Assembly: GCA_902806565.1 (NCBI GenBank)
Contig: CADCXA010000007.1
Location: forward strand, 496,001 to 560,000
Length of the DNA stretch: 64,000 nucleotides
Direction of reading: 5' to 3'
Source of the DNA: Hypoxylon rubiginosum
Lineage: Eukaryota > Ascomycota > Sordariomycetes > Xylariales > Hypoxylaceae
Part shown: positions 35,901 through 47,547 of the stretch, piece by piece
Position numbering within the stretch: the stretch's first letter is position 1
How the letters are laid out: every line of letters begins with the position of its first letter
The notes under the pieces: generated by a model
What the model was told of the DNA's origin: nothing
Database searches by the model: none
What the model saw: only the letters and a program-made list of their open reading frames with translations
Program-made: the position numbers and the translations under genes

Positions 35901-37100
35901 CACCAGGTAGGTAGTAAGCAAGCAAGCAATCAGAACCGGAGCGTTTCGAGTAAAAGAACTGGTAGGATTGAAAGCCACGATACCGCAGCAAGCCGTGTCT
36001 TCTCCATTTTTTAAGTCTTGGCCTCTACATTCTTTGGTCTAGAAATGAGAGTGCACACGAGTGGTACTCTGTGAGATAATTACCATCGCCCGCACTAAGG
36101 TAGGTGACCTCTCGGACGTCGAGGCATAAACTTGCTATACGACTATGGCATTCGGTACACTTTCTCTCCCCCCCAAGCGGGTGAACAGGTGGATTAGGTA
36201 CACCGGCAATCTCCCGACGCGGAGGAACACGCCACCAGGATTCCCAGGTCCAAGGATTCATGCTCGTTAGCGACAACGGCTTGTTAGCAGTCGGCCGGTT
36301 GCCCGTAGTCTATACCAGGTTATATCAGCGGTGTTGGTGTCACGAGACATGAAAGATATAGCAGATGATGTATAGCCCGACCGTAAATGGTGTCGAGTAC
36401 CGTACATATCAAGCAGACAACACAAATGGACATCGAACGATTGTGCTCTCGCCGGCATCGTTCCTTGCCCTGCGCCGGACGTACGTGCACACGTTCCATC
36501 AATGAGCATGCTCCTATCCATGCCGGCCGGCACTTTATCGAGTACGCACGGTAAGGAACTCTGGTACCGAAGCCGCACGATACCAAGTACCATGTATAAG
36601 GACATAAGGGGAAACTTGCCCAATGGAGCTAAGAGGCCGCGTGCCAGTTAGGTAGCGGCCGATTGCCGAACTTGCGGGACGAATCCACGAGACGAGATCG
36701 GCTCCGCACTCACTCGAAACACGGACGTTGCCTCTTTCGACAACCAAGGGTCTCCCCGTAGGAGATTCGAAAGGGGAGGGGGGTGTCCAAGGTCCAAGGT
36801 CCAAAGTGGTTGGAGGTGGTTCTCTTTTACATGTGTACACGCGAAATCGTCCCAGCGAAGGCATCTTTGCTTGCTGCTACTACCCTGATTCGTTCCACCC
36901 TGCTTTTCCCTCCTGGTTGTCCTGGGTGTCCTGGGTGGAGGCGTGCGGTGGGCGGGGGCCCCAAAATCCATTCTCTGGACGTTTCTTGAAGTAGCATCCC
37001 ATCCCGTGCGACATGGAAAACATGCCGTCCGTGTAACGCATTACAAGTCGAGTGGGTTAGTACGCCAGCAACGTTAAGATCTCGACGGAAGCCCGTCACC

Positions 37101-37141
37101 CTGGACAGCCTGGACAGCCTGGACAGCCTGGACAGCCTGGA
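37101..37141. repeat. 9-bp minisatellite, 4.5 copies
   Basis: Four perfect tandem copies of CTGGACAGC plus a partial fifth. About 190 bp to the left (36911-36937) is a related degenerate repeat, TGTCCTGGG, which resembles the reverse complement of this unit. Confidence 0.85.
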
Positions 37142-39818
37142 GCATTGACGTACCATACGATTACATGGCATGCTGGCGTACCTACCTACGTTCATACATA
37201 CGCCACCAGGGCGACCTTTGCAAAAGAAGAAAGATGTCCGCCTCTAGTCTACCCAAGGTGAGAATCCAAAACTGGACTGCGTTTCTGGGGTTTTCTTGTT
37301 GTTTCTGAGCCAAGAGAATCGAATACCACCGCGGCACTTCAAATCCATTCACCCCCGCACCGGCATGACCTCGAGCGAAGAACTTTCGAAGGCGACCTCG
37401 AGAGAAGGAGAGGGAGAGAGAGCAGAGGAGGCAATCCACCTACCGACCAATTGGAGATGTAGGCAACCGAGTTAGATGCGCTTTTGCAATCGCATGCGTC
37501 GACGTGATACCAAGGCCGTTCACCCCATGCGCACAAGCTACGCGAGACAGGATACGGTCTCGGAGATGGAAGTAGTACAGTCCAAGACAAGACGATGCGG
37601 TGGAACGAACGACTTTGTGCCACCGTCATCGCAACGACCGACAATCCAACAAGTGTTGTTGCTCCTCCTCTCTTTCTATCCTCTTGTTTTTCCCTCCCTG
37701 TCCCAGTCCCAGAATGGGGGGGTTTTTTTTTTTTGCAGCCCTAGAGGCAGCTTTCCATGTTATAAACTCCCCTTCCAGCGTCCTACATACATACCTAGGT
37801 ACCTACCTAAGGTAAAGATAGCTACAGGGAAGGTCATTAATGCGTTGTTCCGGATCCTCTTATGCAGCGCGGGTAGGTAATAAGATGGACGAGACCCAGC
37901 AGTGGCATCAACTACACGGTAGGGAAGTTGAAGGAAATCAAAAAGCCTCACAGATTGCACAAGATTTACACCTTTTCTTTTTCCTTGCTAGCCCGGCTGG
38001 GTACTTCTTGCATCCGTTGCGGCTGATGGGTGCACGTGTGCTAGGATTCGGTCCAGGGGTATCGAAGGGGATCATTATGTAGGTGGGCAGGCAATGCAGG
38101 CATGCCACGAGGTTTTCTCTAACGCCCCTAATAAAAGATAACAGGGCTCGTGGCTGATAAACTCCGATTTGGATGGACGACGACCAAGAAACGTGGCCCT
38201 AGAGGATCAAAAAAGTCCTTTGCAGTCGATCTCTGATGTGTTCTGTACAAGAAAAGAATCCTTCCCGCCTATCATACAGCAACAATAACGCGCGCGCATG
38301 TACGTACGTATGGGCGAGTCTCAATTTCATGATAAAATAACAAAACGACTACCGCTATGTAGTAACCTGTAGTACATTTTTGCTTCTCTTTTCTCTCAAA
38401 TTTTTAAGATTTTCTAATATTGAAGGCTCTCTTGAAAAGGGGGGAGGGGAGAGAGACAGAGAGCTTCATAGGTACCTAGGCTCCAATACCAACACAATAA
38501 AAGAACCAAACAAAAAATTGCGCTTTTCGTCCCGAATCCTCATAGCCCAATGGGCAAATTTCCACTTCTGCCCTTGACACATGGAGTCATGTAATCGGTG
38601 ACTTTCTTCCCACTTGGCCATGCTGCCATGGTGTATAACCTACTACAATTGGTTTGGTCGTTGTTACATGACAAGCCTCGCCAGGCCGGGGTGTTCCGAA
38701 GTGGCTCTTTTATTTCTCTCCTCTTTTTTTTCTTCTTCACGGGGCGGGACTGCGCAATGCGTAATGCGGTTCGGGATCCCTAGTCAAGTAGTCCCTTCGG
38801 TCCTTGGTGAAAATACACTATCTTTCTCAACTCCCCAATGGCCAACGTTCCCCTTGCAGCACAACCGAACGGGATTTGCTATCAGCTGGGACCATCCTAG
38901 GCATCGCAGCCGAGGAGTCCCAGCTCCAAAAAAGACGAGCATCGCAGCATTTGTACATACCCAGTAGTTACGCGTGTTGTTACAAGCCGGACCGTAACCG
39001 CTGATCTCCTGTCTGTCATCGTTGGTTTGCTGCGATCTTCCAGCGTTCCAGTCAGCCCAGGCGAACCCAGGCAAAGTCCAGGGTCTAGTTTTACCTCGTC
39101 TTGATCGACGGCAACAAGTAGCTATTTATATCTTCCTTTCCCCACTTCCAACCCTTTTCTCATTCCCGTCGGAACGGAGCCGAATGAAGCTCTTCTTTTG
39201 TCTTCGCGAACGACGATCACCGGGCTCCCGGCAGTGACGCGCGCAACCCCCCTTGGTCGTCCTGTCGCCTCGACTTAACGGATTGAGAATGAAAAAGTCC
39301 AAGCCAGTCCAATCTTCGAGTGTGATCGTTTCGATAGGCGTCGAGGATATCCTTGAGCCTATCGTTGCGCTTGTTCTCATGTTCTTATGTTCTCATACTG
39401 CAGCCCACTAGACGCTCGTAACAACTAGACGCCAGTAACGTTTCGCTGAGTCCCGACACTTTTCTTGGCGGCACTCGCCGACACTCGCCGACAATGGTAT
39501 CGCGTAGAATATTTTGCTCGTTAGTGGCTTCTTGTAAGGAGCATGACCAATTGCGATAGCATCATTTGTAACGAGAAAGAAGGCTTCTCGATGAATAGTT
39601 GATGCGCTACTATCAGGTAGGTAGGTATCTAATTTTCAAACTAAGGCTTAGGTACCTCGAGGTCGATTGAAGAATTTTCACAGATCCAAAGTTCCTGTCG
39701 CAGCTACGTCCAAAATATCATCTCGAGGATATAATCAAGGGGTGGGTTTCATTGTTTCTCAAAGGTGGCATTTCTCCCCTTGACCCTTACTCCAAGCCGA
39801 CCGTCGTCAGCGTCAGAT

Positions 39819-40883
39819 ATGTGCAACACGTCGCTGCACCCGTTTCTCGCGGCTCTGCCCAAAGCCGAACACCACATGCATCTTGAGGGGTCACTCGAGC
39901 CGGAACTCCTTTTCCAGCTTGCAGCCAAGAACAATGTGACCCTTCCCTCCTCCACCGATCCAGCCTTCGCTTCGGCAGAGTCTCTACACCAGCGCTACGA
40001 GACCTTCCAGAACCTAGATGACTTTCTTGGCTACTACTACATCGGCATGTCAGTCTTGGTAGACGGCCCCGATTTCGAGGCTTTAGCATATGCCTACTTC
40101 ACCAAGGCCGCATCGCAGAATGTCCGACATGCCGAGGTGTTTTTCGATCCGCAGGCTCATACGAGCCGCGGCGTGGAGCTCTCGACGATTGTAGAGAGTT
40201 TCAAAAGAGCGCAGGCGAGGGCAGAGACCGATTTCGGTATGACTACACAATTAATCATGTGTCTCTTGCGGCATCTGCCCCTTTCCGGAGCCGTGGAGAC
40301 GTTTACGCAGGCGAAAGACGACGGCTATTTTGCGGACGGCACTCTCGCTGCTATGGGTATGGACTCTTCCGAGGTCCCGTTCCCGCCTCCGATGTGGAAG
40401 GACCTCTACGACGCGGCGAAGGAGTCGGGGATCCGAAGGACAATACACGCCGGCGAGGAAGGTCCCCCGCTCTACGTTAGCCAAGCTCTCGACGTGCTAG
40501 ACGTGGAACGGATAGATCACGGAGTCCGGGCTCTGACGGAAGGAGACGACATATTGATCTCACGTCTTGCTTCCGCGAATACCCTGTTGACCATGTGTCC
40601 GATTTCCAATGTGAAGCTGAACTGCATTCCCTCGATAGCGTCGTTTCCATTGAGGAAGCTCATCGCGGCCGGGGTGAGGTTCAGTATCAATAGTGACGAT
40701 CCGGCTTATTTTGGAGGGTACATACTCGAGAATTATTGCGCGCTTCAGGAATCGTTCGACCTGAGTGTTCGGGACTGGGAGAAGATCGCAAAGGGTTCCA
40801 TTATGGGGAGCTGGTGTACCGAAGAGAGAAAGACCCAATTGCTGATGGAAATCGAAGATGTCGTCAATGAACACATTTCCTAA
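39819..40883 (+). CDS. AAH1: Adenine deaminase (Aah1-type, amidohydrolase family)
   Basis: Converts adenine to hypoxanthine and ammonia in purine salvage (cytosol and nucleus in yeast). Single exon of 354 residues from the ATG at 39819, close to yeast Aah1 (347). An in-frame ATG lies 54 bp upstream; the inner start is preferred because homologues begin only a few residues before the PKAEHHMHLEG motif. Metal-binding residues are seen in order: HMH (about 19 and 21), the HAGEEG motif with Zn-binding His and catalytic Glu, the IDHG segment and SDDPAYFGGY, whose Asp completes the site. The segments DDFLGYYYIG, HAEVFFDPQAHTSRG and MCPISNVKL fit the fungal adenine deaminase subgroup rather than adenosine deaminase. 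Confidence 0.93.
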   Translation: MCNTSLHPFLAALPKAEHHMHLEGSLEPELLFQLAAKNNVTLPSSTDPAFASAESLHQRYETFQNLDDFLGYYYIGMSVLVDGPDFEALAYAYFTKAASQNVRHAEVFFDPQAHTSRGVELSTIVESFKRAQARAETDFGMTTQLIMCLLRHLPLSGAVETFTQAKDDGYFADGTLAAMGMDSSEVPFPPPMWKDLYDAAKESGIRRTIHAGEEGPPLYVSQALDVLDVERIDHGVRALTEGDDILISRLASANTLLTMCPISNVKLNCIPSIASFPLRKLIAAGVRFSINSDDPAYFGGYILENYCALQESFDLSVRDWEKIAKGSIMGSWCTEERKTQLLMEIEDVVNEHIS

Positions 40884-41717
40884 GTGCCTACGTGTAGGTA
40901 GTTACTCAAGATACTCGTATGCAATACTCGTATGCAGACGCTACTCAATCCTTTTCGAGAGATTAGTTTAGCATCACGGCCAAATTAAAACTATTGCAGC
41001 CTCCGTAACCCAATCGTATCGGTTCAATTTGCTCTAGCTTCTCCTTCACAAACCCTCTTTCGCACAGCCTTCGTCTCTCACCCTATTTATTACGCCTGGT
41101 CATTGTTTGGTTAAAGAACAGATTTTATAGGCTAAGGCTCTCCCTTTGATAATACCCCCCTAGGTGTAGGTGTTGTGATAGGTACTTAGTTCATGTAGGT
41201 TAGGTACAGAAATAGGGAGCTAGAAATGACGTCAGTGACAAAGAACGATGAACTAAGTCTGGGTTGCACAATGGCAATGCACAAGAAGGTTTTATCGATA
41301 TATGAATAGTTTAATAGTCTACCTTCTAAAAAATTTAAGATAGGCACATGAGGTATTCTCCAACTCTGTTAACAATTTTTCCTTTTTGTGATTTATGAAG
41401 AGATCCAAATATCCAAAGTGTCATGACGGTGATTGCTGCTATGTATGTTGGTGATGGGGGGGCAATGGCAAGGTTGGCCTGGCAACGTCTATCAACAACA
41501 TTAGGAACCAAATCTCGCCGACCCGCATCCCTTTCAATCTTGCCCAACCAATTCGTCCAATTGCAATAATTAGACCTGCAGATCTACCACCAGTCGACAC
41601 TGCCAACGCAACCCTTTTCCAAAACAAACCGTCGACGTTGCGCCCCAGCATCTCCTAACGGCGAATCCCAATTAATACGTTCGGGTCCATCCTCTTCTGA
41701 TCCCCTCTTCTATTCGA
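40884..41717. other. Intergenic region after AAH1
   Basis: About 830 bp with no gene or clear repeat. It holds the AAH1 3' flank and the promoter of the next gene, whose ATG follows a CT-rich stretch at 41690-41712. Confidence 0.6.
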
Positions 41718-44600
41718 ATGCCTCTACCAAACCCCAAACCCGACTTCGACATCTACGTTGACCAATCTTGCCTAAATACCCCGATGGGCGAAGAGCCTCC
41801 CCAATCCCAAAACGCTGAATCGGTAGACGCCTCCATTTTGTCAGAACAAGGACCTGAAGCCAACGACCAAGCAAACACAGGGACGAATAGATCTCGACCG
41901 CCGCAACCGTCCGTGGAGACTGAGAGCGACGACGGAGTAAACATGGCAGAGGAAAATAGCCAGGAGTCAGCGGTACGCCCGAGCATAGAGGACGACCACG
42001 TAAATGAGGCGGATGGCGAAGAAGCAGAACGGCCACAAGACTACGAACACGTTGCACACCATGGCAGCGACAAGGGTGATGACGTAGGAGACAGCTCGAT
42101 ATTGAGCGGAGGAACGACGGATATCCACGATCAAACCAAAGCAGAGCACTCGTACCCCGACTTTTCCGAATCTCATATTCATCATGCCGACGACGGTGGG
42201 GATTGTAGCTCCCACCACGAAGCCACAGACGAAGATGTGTTCAGCGATAAGAGCCCGCGAAGCTCAATGGGATCCTACGACAGCATTCCCGAGCACAGTA
42301 AAGCGCATAAGGACTTGGATAACATGACGACCATCACCACCAGATCGCCTCGCATCTCGGATATCTCCCAGTACGAGAAGGAATACGAGAAAGAAGAGTT
42401 CATCCCTACGGCTAGAGGCACGCCACGCCCACCCTTCCGCACCCCTTCGGATGTTCGCGCAATGCAGATGTCCTCGCCGCCCTCTTCCGTCCTCGGCTCT
42501 CCTCGGGCGACCAAGAGACACTTGCCTACCGTTTCTCGTCTAGGGACACCGACTGCCTCCGCGCAATATTCCCCAAAGAGGATGTCTACACCGCCACGTT
42601 TCAAGTCGCGTAAGGAGGCACCTCTTGTGCTACTTCACGTTACTCTCCTACCTCTGCGATGGGTGTGGGGTGACTTGCTCAACAACTTGGACACGGACGA
42701 GCTGAGCGACCAAGCAAAGACACTTCGAGAGTCCTGGAGAATCCTGCAAGATCGTATCGGAGACACCGTCATCGAGAGAGGTATACTGCTAGGCCATCCT
42801 CAGAATGACTATGAGGTTCTAGAGGAGCGCCTACTAGAAGCCCTAGAGCTTCCTTTCCGTCGACGTGCTCGGATCTTAGAGTGCGGCCACTATATCGGCC
42901 CGTCCAACGAGGGATGCTTAACCGAAGATGAGGAGAGTGAGGATGAATGGGGTTCGGTACGATCTAGGAATTCGAGCAGACGCCACTGGTGCGGGACCTG
43001 CAAGAGCGAGATCCGGTATGATTCTCTCGGTACGGACAAGATCTTCCGAGTCAAAGTCTATGCTAGTAACGGACTTATGAAGGCCGGAGCCTGGGGTGCT
43101 TGCTGGAAAGAGATGGAGCGTGTAGATGCCGAACTGGAACCCATAGTTGAGCTCGACGTGCAAGAGGAGCTGGTCCGCCTCGCCGCAACTCAACAGGAGC
43201 GCGAGTTTACGCATCACGAGGAGGCGGAAATTGCCAAAGAGGTTGCACAGCAGCTGGAAGAAGAACACCAGAAGGAACAAGCCGATTTTATTAATTCCCG
43301 CACCCACACCCACGTCGATGATCCGCTCCAACCGGACCAGGAGCCTATCCGATCGCCTATATCCGAGGAAGAGCGTCGTTGGCGGGATGAGGAACGGCTT
43401 CGCGAGATCTACGGAGAGTCACCGCCTCCGCCTTCTCCGCGGCAGCCCCCATCTAGGGAGCCGTCAGTTCATCCGCACCAAGACTCGTACGTGCCGCCGT
43501 CATCTCCGTCTTCACCTCCGCCCCGACAGTCATCTCCCGAGAAGACCTACGAGCAGGAGTCTCCCAAACGCACATACCAAAACGCTTCACTCCCGGAACT
43601 ACTACTACAATCCGTGCGGGTTCTGATGCAGGACCGCAAAAACATCGTCATATTCGCTCTTAGCATATTCGTTCTCATGCTTGCTCTGCGTAATACGCCT
43701 ACTCCCAATGAGCCCATATACGAGCCCGTTATTCATAGGATGAGAGACGTCCCTACCGTACGCCGTGCCCAAGTCGTCGAGGCTCCCCAGGCTCCTCCCG
43801 TTCAGGTAAATGCTCCATCGGCAGAGCCTTTCGTGGTGGCATCTAGCTGCGGTCAGCCTACGGACGTAACGCCTCAATATTATACCCTGTCGGCCGAACC
43901 TATCGCAGCCACATCGGATTTCGAAGAAGCCCCAAGAGAAGTTCACGAGCAGCACTCGCCTGTTGACACGCCTGGAGAAAGTGCACCAGAAACTGATCAG
44001 CGCTCCTCGCCTGAGGAAATTGCGCCCCAGCCTGAATCTTTGGCTCCAGAAGAGCCAGAAGAGCCGCATGTAGTGCCGTCTCAGCAGCATCTAGAGGAGC
44101 CCGACTCCACGCTTGCCGAGCCCGATTACGAAAAATCTCCCGGGGCTGAATTACAGCAGGATACACCCGAGAGCGAGTTGAACGAGGCTACACTAAGCCA
44201 CGAGGAGCCTGTAGACTCTTTGTCGCATCCCATCATCGACCACGAGAGCTCCATCGCTACTAGTTGTTCCACTGTGTACGAGCCGTGCAACACAGTCGCG
44301 GCCTCGGAATGCGAGCCCCAAAGCCCCACCGCCTCTCAGTCGGAGGAAACTGAGACCGAAGTCGTCACGGAGAAGAAAGTTGTCAGAGTTGTTCATACAG
44401 TTACGCAAACAGAGGTAGAGACTGCCACCGAAACGGTCAAGGTCACCGCCGCCGAAGCCGAAGCCACGAAGCAATGCGCACCACTACTGGCTGCGGAAGA
44501 GCTTACCGAGCTTTTCGCCGAAGAATCAGTCCCATCCGCATCGCCAGAGGCCGAAAGCCTAACCGATGCTAAGAGTACGGAGGGAGAAGTCCCTCAATAG
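41718..44600 (+). CDS. Large acidic low-complexity protein with one transmembrane segment and a Cys cluster
   Basis: Single exon of 960 residues. I do not recognise an established domain. Residues 1-300 are acidic and Ser/Pro-rich with basic patches such as KRHLPTVSRL. About 300-470 looks folded: VTLLPLRWVWGDLLN, RRARILECGHYIG (Cys about 389), a Cys near 400, HWCGTCKSEI (Cys about 425 and 428) and GACWKEM (about 460). This arrangement could bind zinc. A Glu/Gln-rich coiled coil follows (about 475-525), then a Pro-rich tract with PPPPSPRQPP. One hydrophobic segment, IVIFALSIFVLMLAL, lies at about 643-657. The last 300 residues are Glu/Pro/Ser-rich with a VVHTVTQTEVETATETV stretch. This suggests a tail or single-pass protein of internal membranes, but location and role are unknown. 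Confidence 0.8.
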   Translation: MPLPNPKPDFDIYVDQSCLNTPMGEEPPQSQNAESVDASILSEQGPEANDQANTGTNRSRPPQPSVETESDDGVNMAEENSQESAVRPSIEDDHVNEADGEEAERPQDYEHVAHHGSDKGDDVGDSSILSGGTTDIHDQTKAEHSYPDFSESHIHHADDGGDCSSHHEATDEDVFSDKSPRSSMGSYDSIPEHSKAHKDLDNMTTITTRSPRISDISQYEKEYEKEEFIPTARGTPRPPFRTPSDVRAMQMSSPPSSVLGSPRATKRHLPTVSRLGTPTASAQYSPKRMSTPPRFKSRKEAPLVLLHVTLLPLRWVWGDLLNNLDTDELSDQAKTLRESWRILQDRIGDTVIERGILLGHPQNDYEVLEERLLEALELPFRRRARILECGHYIGPSNEGCLTEDEESEDEWGSVRSRNSSRRHWCGTCKSEIRYDSLGTDKIFRVKVYASNGLMKAGAWGACWKEMERVDAELEPIVELDVQEELVRLAATQQEREFTHHEEAEIAKEVAQQLEEEHQKEQADFINSRTHTHVDDPLQPDQEPIRSPISEEERRWRDEERLREIYGESPPPPSPRQPPSREPSVHPHQDSYVPPSSPSSPPPRQSSPEKTYEQESPKRTYQNASLPELLLQSVRVLMQDRKNIVIFALSIFVLMLALRNTPTPNEPIYEPVIHRMRDVPTVRRAQVVEAPQAPPVQVNAPSAEPFVVASSCGQPTDVTPQYYTLSAEPIAATSDFEEAPREVHEQHSPVDTPGESAPETDQRSSPEEIAPQPESLAPEEPEEPHVVPSQQHLEEPDSTLAEPDYEKSPGAELQQDTPESELNEATLSHEEPVDSLSHPIIDHESSIATSCSTVYEPCNTVAASECEPQSPTASQSEETETEVVTEKKVVRVVHTVTQTEVETATETVKVTAAEAEATKQCAPLLAAEELTELFAEESVPSASPEAESLTDAKSTEGEVPQ

Positions 44601-45230
44601 TGTAGATGTGATGTGGAAGCTTACGCCGGGTATGATTGGGATTCTTCATTTTCAACGGATACACATACATGTACGTAATGTAAACAGGGCGGATGATGGT
44701 GACGCTTTCTTTTTCACTCTTTTCCATAATACCGAGTTTTTGATCATTGTTTTGCGCGGTGGGACGGATATGGCCTGCCAATCAAGATTGTAATAGATCG
44801 ACGATACCAATATAGCGTCCATGATTGGGAATGTGTCTTTGAGTTCACTCTTGTGATATGAATATAGATAATAATTCATTTCGACCCAGCCGTTTAATCC
44901 TAGCTAATTTTCTAGCATCGCCCTGTAGCATAATAGTATCATCCCGTGTGATTTGTGCTAGACTGTATTCGTTAGTAGATAGTTGGTCACCCAGAGAGCA
45001 CACAACACAGCATAGAACGATGTTAATCAACGAATACCTCGGGATAGCTAAAATCATGTAGATGGGAGCTCAGTCATTAGGTCTGGTTATGATAAAACCA
45101 CAATTCCGATTTCAAGCTTAAAAATTGATTGCCATATTATATTTATTAATATCTAGGGTACCAAATTGTAGAGCTCATTATTATCTGTCAAAATCGAATC
45201 GTCTCGAGCTTGTCCAAAAACCTAAGTTTT
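44601..45230. other. Convergent intergenic region
   Basis: About 630 bp, AT-rich, containing the 3' flanks of the acidic protein gene and the MFS gene. No gene is seen. Confidence 0.6.
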
Positions 45231-46880
45231 TCAATGCACCAATCCAAGATCGATCCTCTTCTTGACTTCTCGCCAATAGCTAACCCGCTTCCTCTCTCTA
45301 AACGTCTTGCCCCATTTAATCATCACCAAGTAGACGGAGCATATGCCTAAACCTACGAAAGCGACGCTGATGAAGCAATTCTGATATCCCAAGTTTTCTA
45401 GCCAGGGGGTGATGCCGTAGCCGATGGCGAAGCTCATGGTATTGCGGATGATAATACACGTGGTTAGCGCATCGCCCGATATGTCTCGATACGTGTCGAT
45501 CAGGTACGAGACGCTGAGGGTGACGCCCATGGTGTTGGCGAACGCGGTGGTGCCCATGGCGAAGACGAGGCCGAACCAGTGCACCTCGTGCGCGGCGCCG
45601 ACCCCCCACAGGATCAGCGACGCGGGGATGACGAGCGTCGAGACGGTGAAGAGCCACAGCCTGTGCTCCGGCTCCGAGACGCCGCTGTTCTTGCGGGCGA
45701 GGCGGATGATGAACCGGTCCGAGAACACGCCGGTGAAGGCCGACGCCGCGGCGACGCCTATCACGCAGGAGATGTAGCTCAGGCCGACGAGGGAAGGGCC
45801 GAAGTTGTACGGAGGGGCGCCCAGGATGATGGAGGCGGTGGCGTTGAGGATGTTGAAGTAGATGAGATACGTCCCGTAGCTGAAGCCCGAGTAGAACACG
45901 CACGGCCACGAGAGGAGCTTCAGAGACTGCCATGCCCGGTAGTGCATCATGAACGGCCGCGGCCTGTCCAGGATGGTCATTTTCTGTAAAAACGTCTTGG
46001 TCGAGACCGCCGGCGGGGGCTCCGGAGAGGAGAGCCGCTCGGCGGGATCGGTCGTGTCGGCGGAGGCCTCCTTGTTCTTTTCCGAGTCCGGACCCGTCTC
46101 GATTACGCGGTCGCCGGTCTCGGCGACGATACCCACCGTGCGGCGATCGTAGTTGGTCTCCTCCATGAACAGAAATAAGAAGATCCAGGTCGCGGCGCAG
46201 AATATGGCCTGGAAGTAAAACACCCACCGGTAGCCCACGCCGTCGTTGATGAAGCCGCAGATGACGGGGGCGAAGAAGTTGCTCCCGGCCAGCGTGAAGG
46301 CGTACCAGCCCATGTACGTGGCCCGCTCGTGGGCGAAGAACAGGTCCGCGATCGAGGTCTCGGGCAGCGCCTCGATGGGCGCCGCGAAGAAGCCGGTCAG
46401 GACGCGGTTGGCGATCCACTGGCTGTTGCCCCGCGCGTAGGGGCCCCAGACCGTGACGGCCACGAGGGCGAGAAGCGAGGCCAGGTAGGTCAGGCGCTTG
46501 CCGTACTGGAGGGCGAAGGGCTGCCAGAAGAGGAGGCCCCAGCCGAGCAGGAGGAACATGTAGCCGGTGCCGGCGTTCAGGTCGCCCTCCGTCACGGCGA
46601 GGGCGTCGGAGAGCGGGACGAGCACGGAGTAGACGACCGACAGGGCCATGCCGTTGAACCAGGTGTAGAGGAGGGCGCAGGTCAGGGCCATGTACTTCCG
46701 CCTGGGGGTCCAGTTCAGCGGGTCGTCGGGGTCGGCCGAGGGGGTCGGCACGAGCACGATGTCCCTCTGGTCTTTGGCGTGTCGCGTCGCCATCGTGTGC
46801 TCCAGGTCGACCAGGTGGACGGTCCCGGGCACCAGCGACTCGTCGATGTCGCCATGGTTTGATGCTACTGGCGGTGCCAT
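45231..46880 (-). CDS. Major facilitator superfamily transporter (DHA1-type)
   Basis: Single exon of 549 residues with twelve predicted membrane spans. A hydrophilic N-terminus holds [14 protein letters not shown], the motif commonly found just before helix 1 in fungal drug:H+ antiporter-1 members. Helices 1-6 follow (from [16 protein letters not shown]), then a long acidic cytoplasmic loop (about 245-300, rich in Glu, Ser and Pro), then helices 7-12 and a basic tail ([16 protein letters not shown]). The overall pattern resembles Hol1-like fungal transporters. Substrates could be drugs, polyamines or metabolites and cannot be set from sequence. The coding sequence is strongly GC-rich in third positions from about 45500 to 46830, which produces long shadow frames on both strands. 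Its neighbours are unrelated. Confidence 0.9.
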   Translation of the reverse strand: MAPPVASNHGDIDESLVPGTVHLVDLEHTMATRHAKDQRDIVLVPTPSADPDDPLNWTPRRKYMALTCALLYTWFNGMALSVVYSVLVPLSDALAVTEGDLNAGTGYMFLLLGWGLLFWQPFALQYGKRLTYLASLLALVAVTVWGPYARGNSQWIANRVLTGFFAAPIEALPETSIADLFFAHERATYMGWYAFTLAGSNFFAPVICGFINDGVGYRWVFYFQAIFCAATWIFLFLFMEETNYDRRTVGIVAETGDRVIETGPDSEKNKEASADTTDPAERLSSPEPPPAVSTKTFLQKMTILDRPRPFMMHYRAWQSLKLLSWPCVFYSGFSYGTYLIYFNILNATASIILGAPPYNFGPSLVGLSYISCVIGVAAASAFTGVFSDRFIIRLARKNSGVSEPEHRLWLFTVSTLVIPASLILWGVGAAHEVHWFGLVFAMGTTAFANTMGVTLSVSYLIDTYRDISGDALTTCIIIRNTMSFAIGYGITPWLENLGYQNCFISVAFVGLGICSVYLVMIKWGKTFRERKRVSYWREVKKRIDLGLVH

Positions 46881-47547
46881 TTTGATCTCATAACGACTAA
46901 CCTACGTCTTTTAACTAGTCTGATATACCGTCTCGACAGTGTTGCTGGACTATAGACAAGAACTTTGCTGGAGACTCTTCTAAAAAAGGAGAGGGATAAA
47001 AGAAAAAAAAAGTTAAATGCGGTTTTCCGTGTCATGATTCGTCCCCCCGCACGCATACCTATTTCTTACCGAATACACACCGAACCAGAACGTGGGATTT
47101 CCCATTGTCCTGGGCGAGCCATTCATGTCTCGGGAATTGTAAGACAAGGAATAGGTAAGGAAGGGGGGAAAAAAACACGGTTATCTGAACCCCTGTGCGA
47201 TCTGCAGCGAGGCGTTGCAGCCAGCCGTTAGATATCTCCGAAGAGATAAGGACAATCTTAACGATGTCACCATGTCGTTGTAGAACGTACCCGCGACGTA
47301 GATAAGGTGCCGAATAAAATTGTTAGCCGGTCCGTCGAATGGCTTGCCGGTATCGATAGGTGAGACGACACTTCTTTTCGTCGGGTTATTTTGGCTACGA
47401 GCTGACAGTACGTTGGAGCCGATAGGTCTCATTATAGGTACCTAAGACAAAATATTCAAGTAGCATTCTTTAAATTCAAGGCTCTCACGGTTCTATCGCT
47501 GTAATCGTATTATCACATCGGACCAACTCGGCGCGGATCCCCTCTTC
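46881..47547. other. Intergenic region between the MFS and F-box genes
   Basis: About 670 bp with no supportable gene; one exact TAGGTACCTA palindrome at 47435-47444. It contains the MFS gene promoter (both flanking genes run leftward). Confidence 0.6.

Larger units (their letters stand above)
29319..39818. other. Gene-free interval of about 10.5 kb
   Basis: No open frame here has a recognisable domain, sustained coding-like composition or plausible splice continuation; most are under 140 codons and overlap on both strands. The interval contains a TAGG microsatellite (29961-29991), a 9-bp minisatellite (37101-37141), short GGTCCAA repeats (36780-36806), two exact TAGGTACCTA palindromes (37796 and 38469), and homopolymer or CT-rich tracts. 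It is not obviously AT-rich like repeat-mutated DNA. It serves at least as the 5' region of the Zn2Cys6 regulator (leftward) and of adenine deaminase (rightward). Non-coding transcripts or short secreted proteins cannot be excluded. Confidence 0.55.

Noticed and set aside
45316..46419. A 367-codon open frame on the minus strand overlapping the MFS gene
   Set aside because: Its Arg/His/Pro-rich translation has no motif and arises because the MFS gene uses G/C-ending codons; the MFS frame has twelve spans and family motifs.
45500..46830. GC-rich MFS gene as a horizontally acquired segment
   Set aside because: Other ordinary genes here (parts of GAD and the GMC oxidoreductase) show the same preference for G/C-ending codons, so codon bias explains it.
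46329..46862. A 177-codon plus-strand frame opposite the MFS gene
   Set aside because: Glu/Gly/Val-rich shadow of the GC-rich MFS coding strand.
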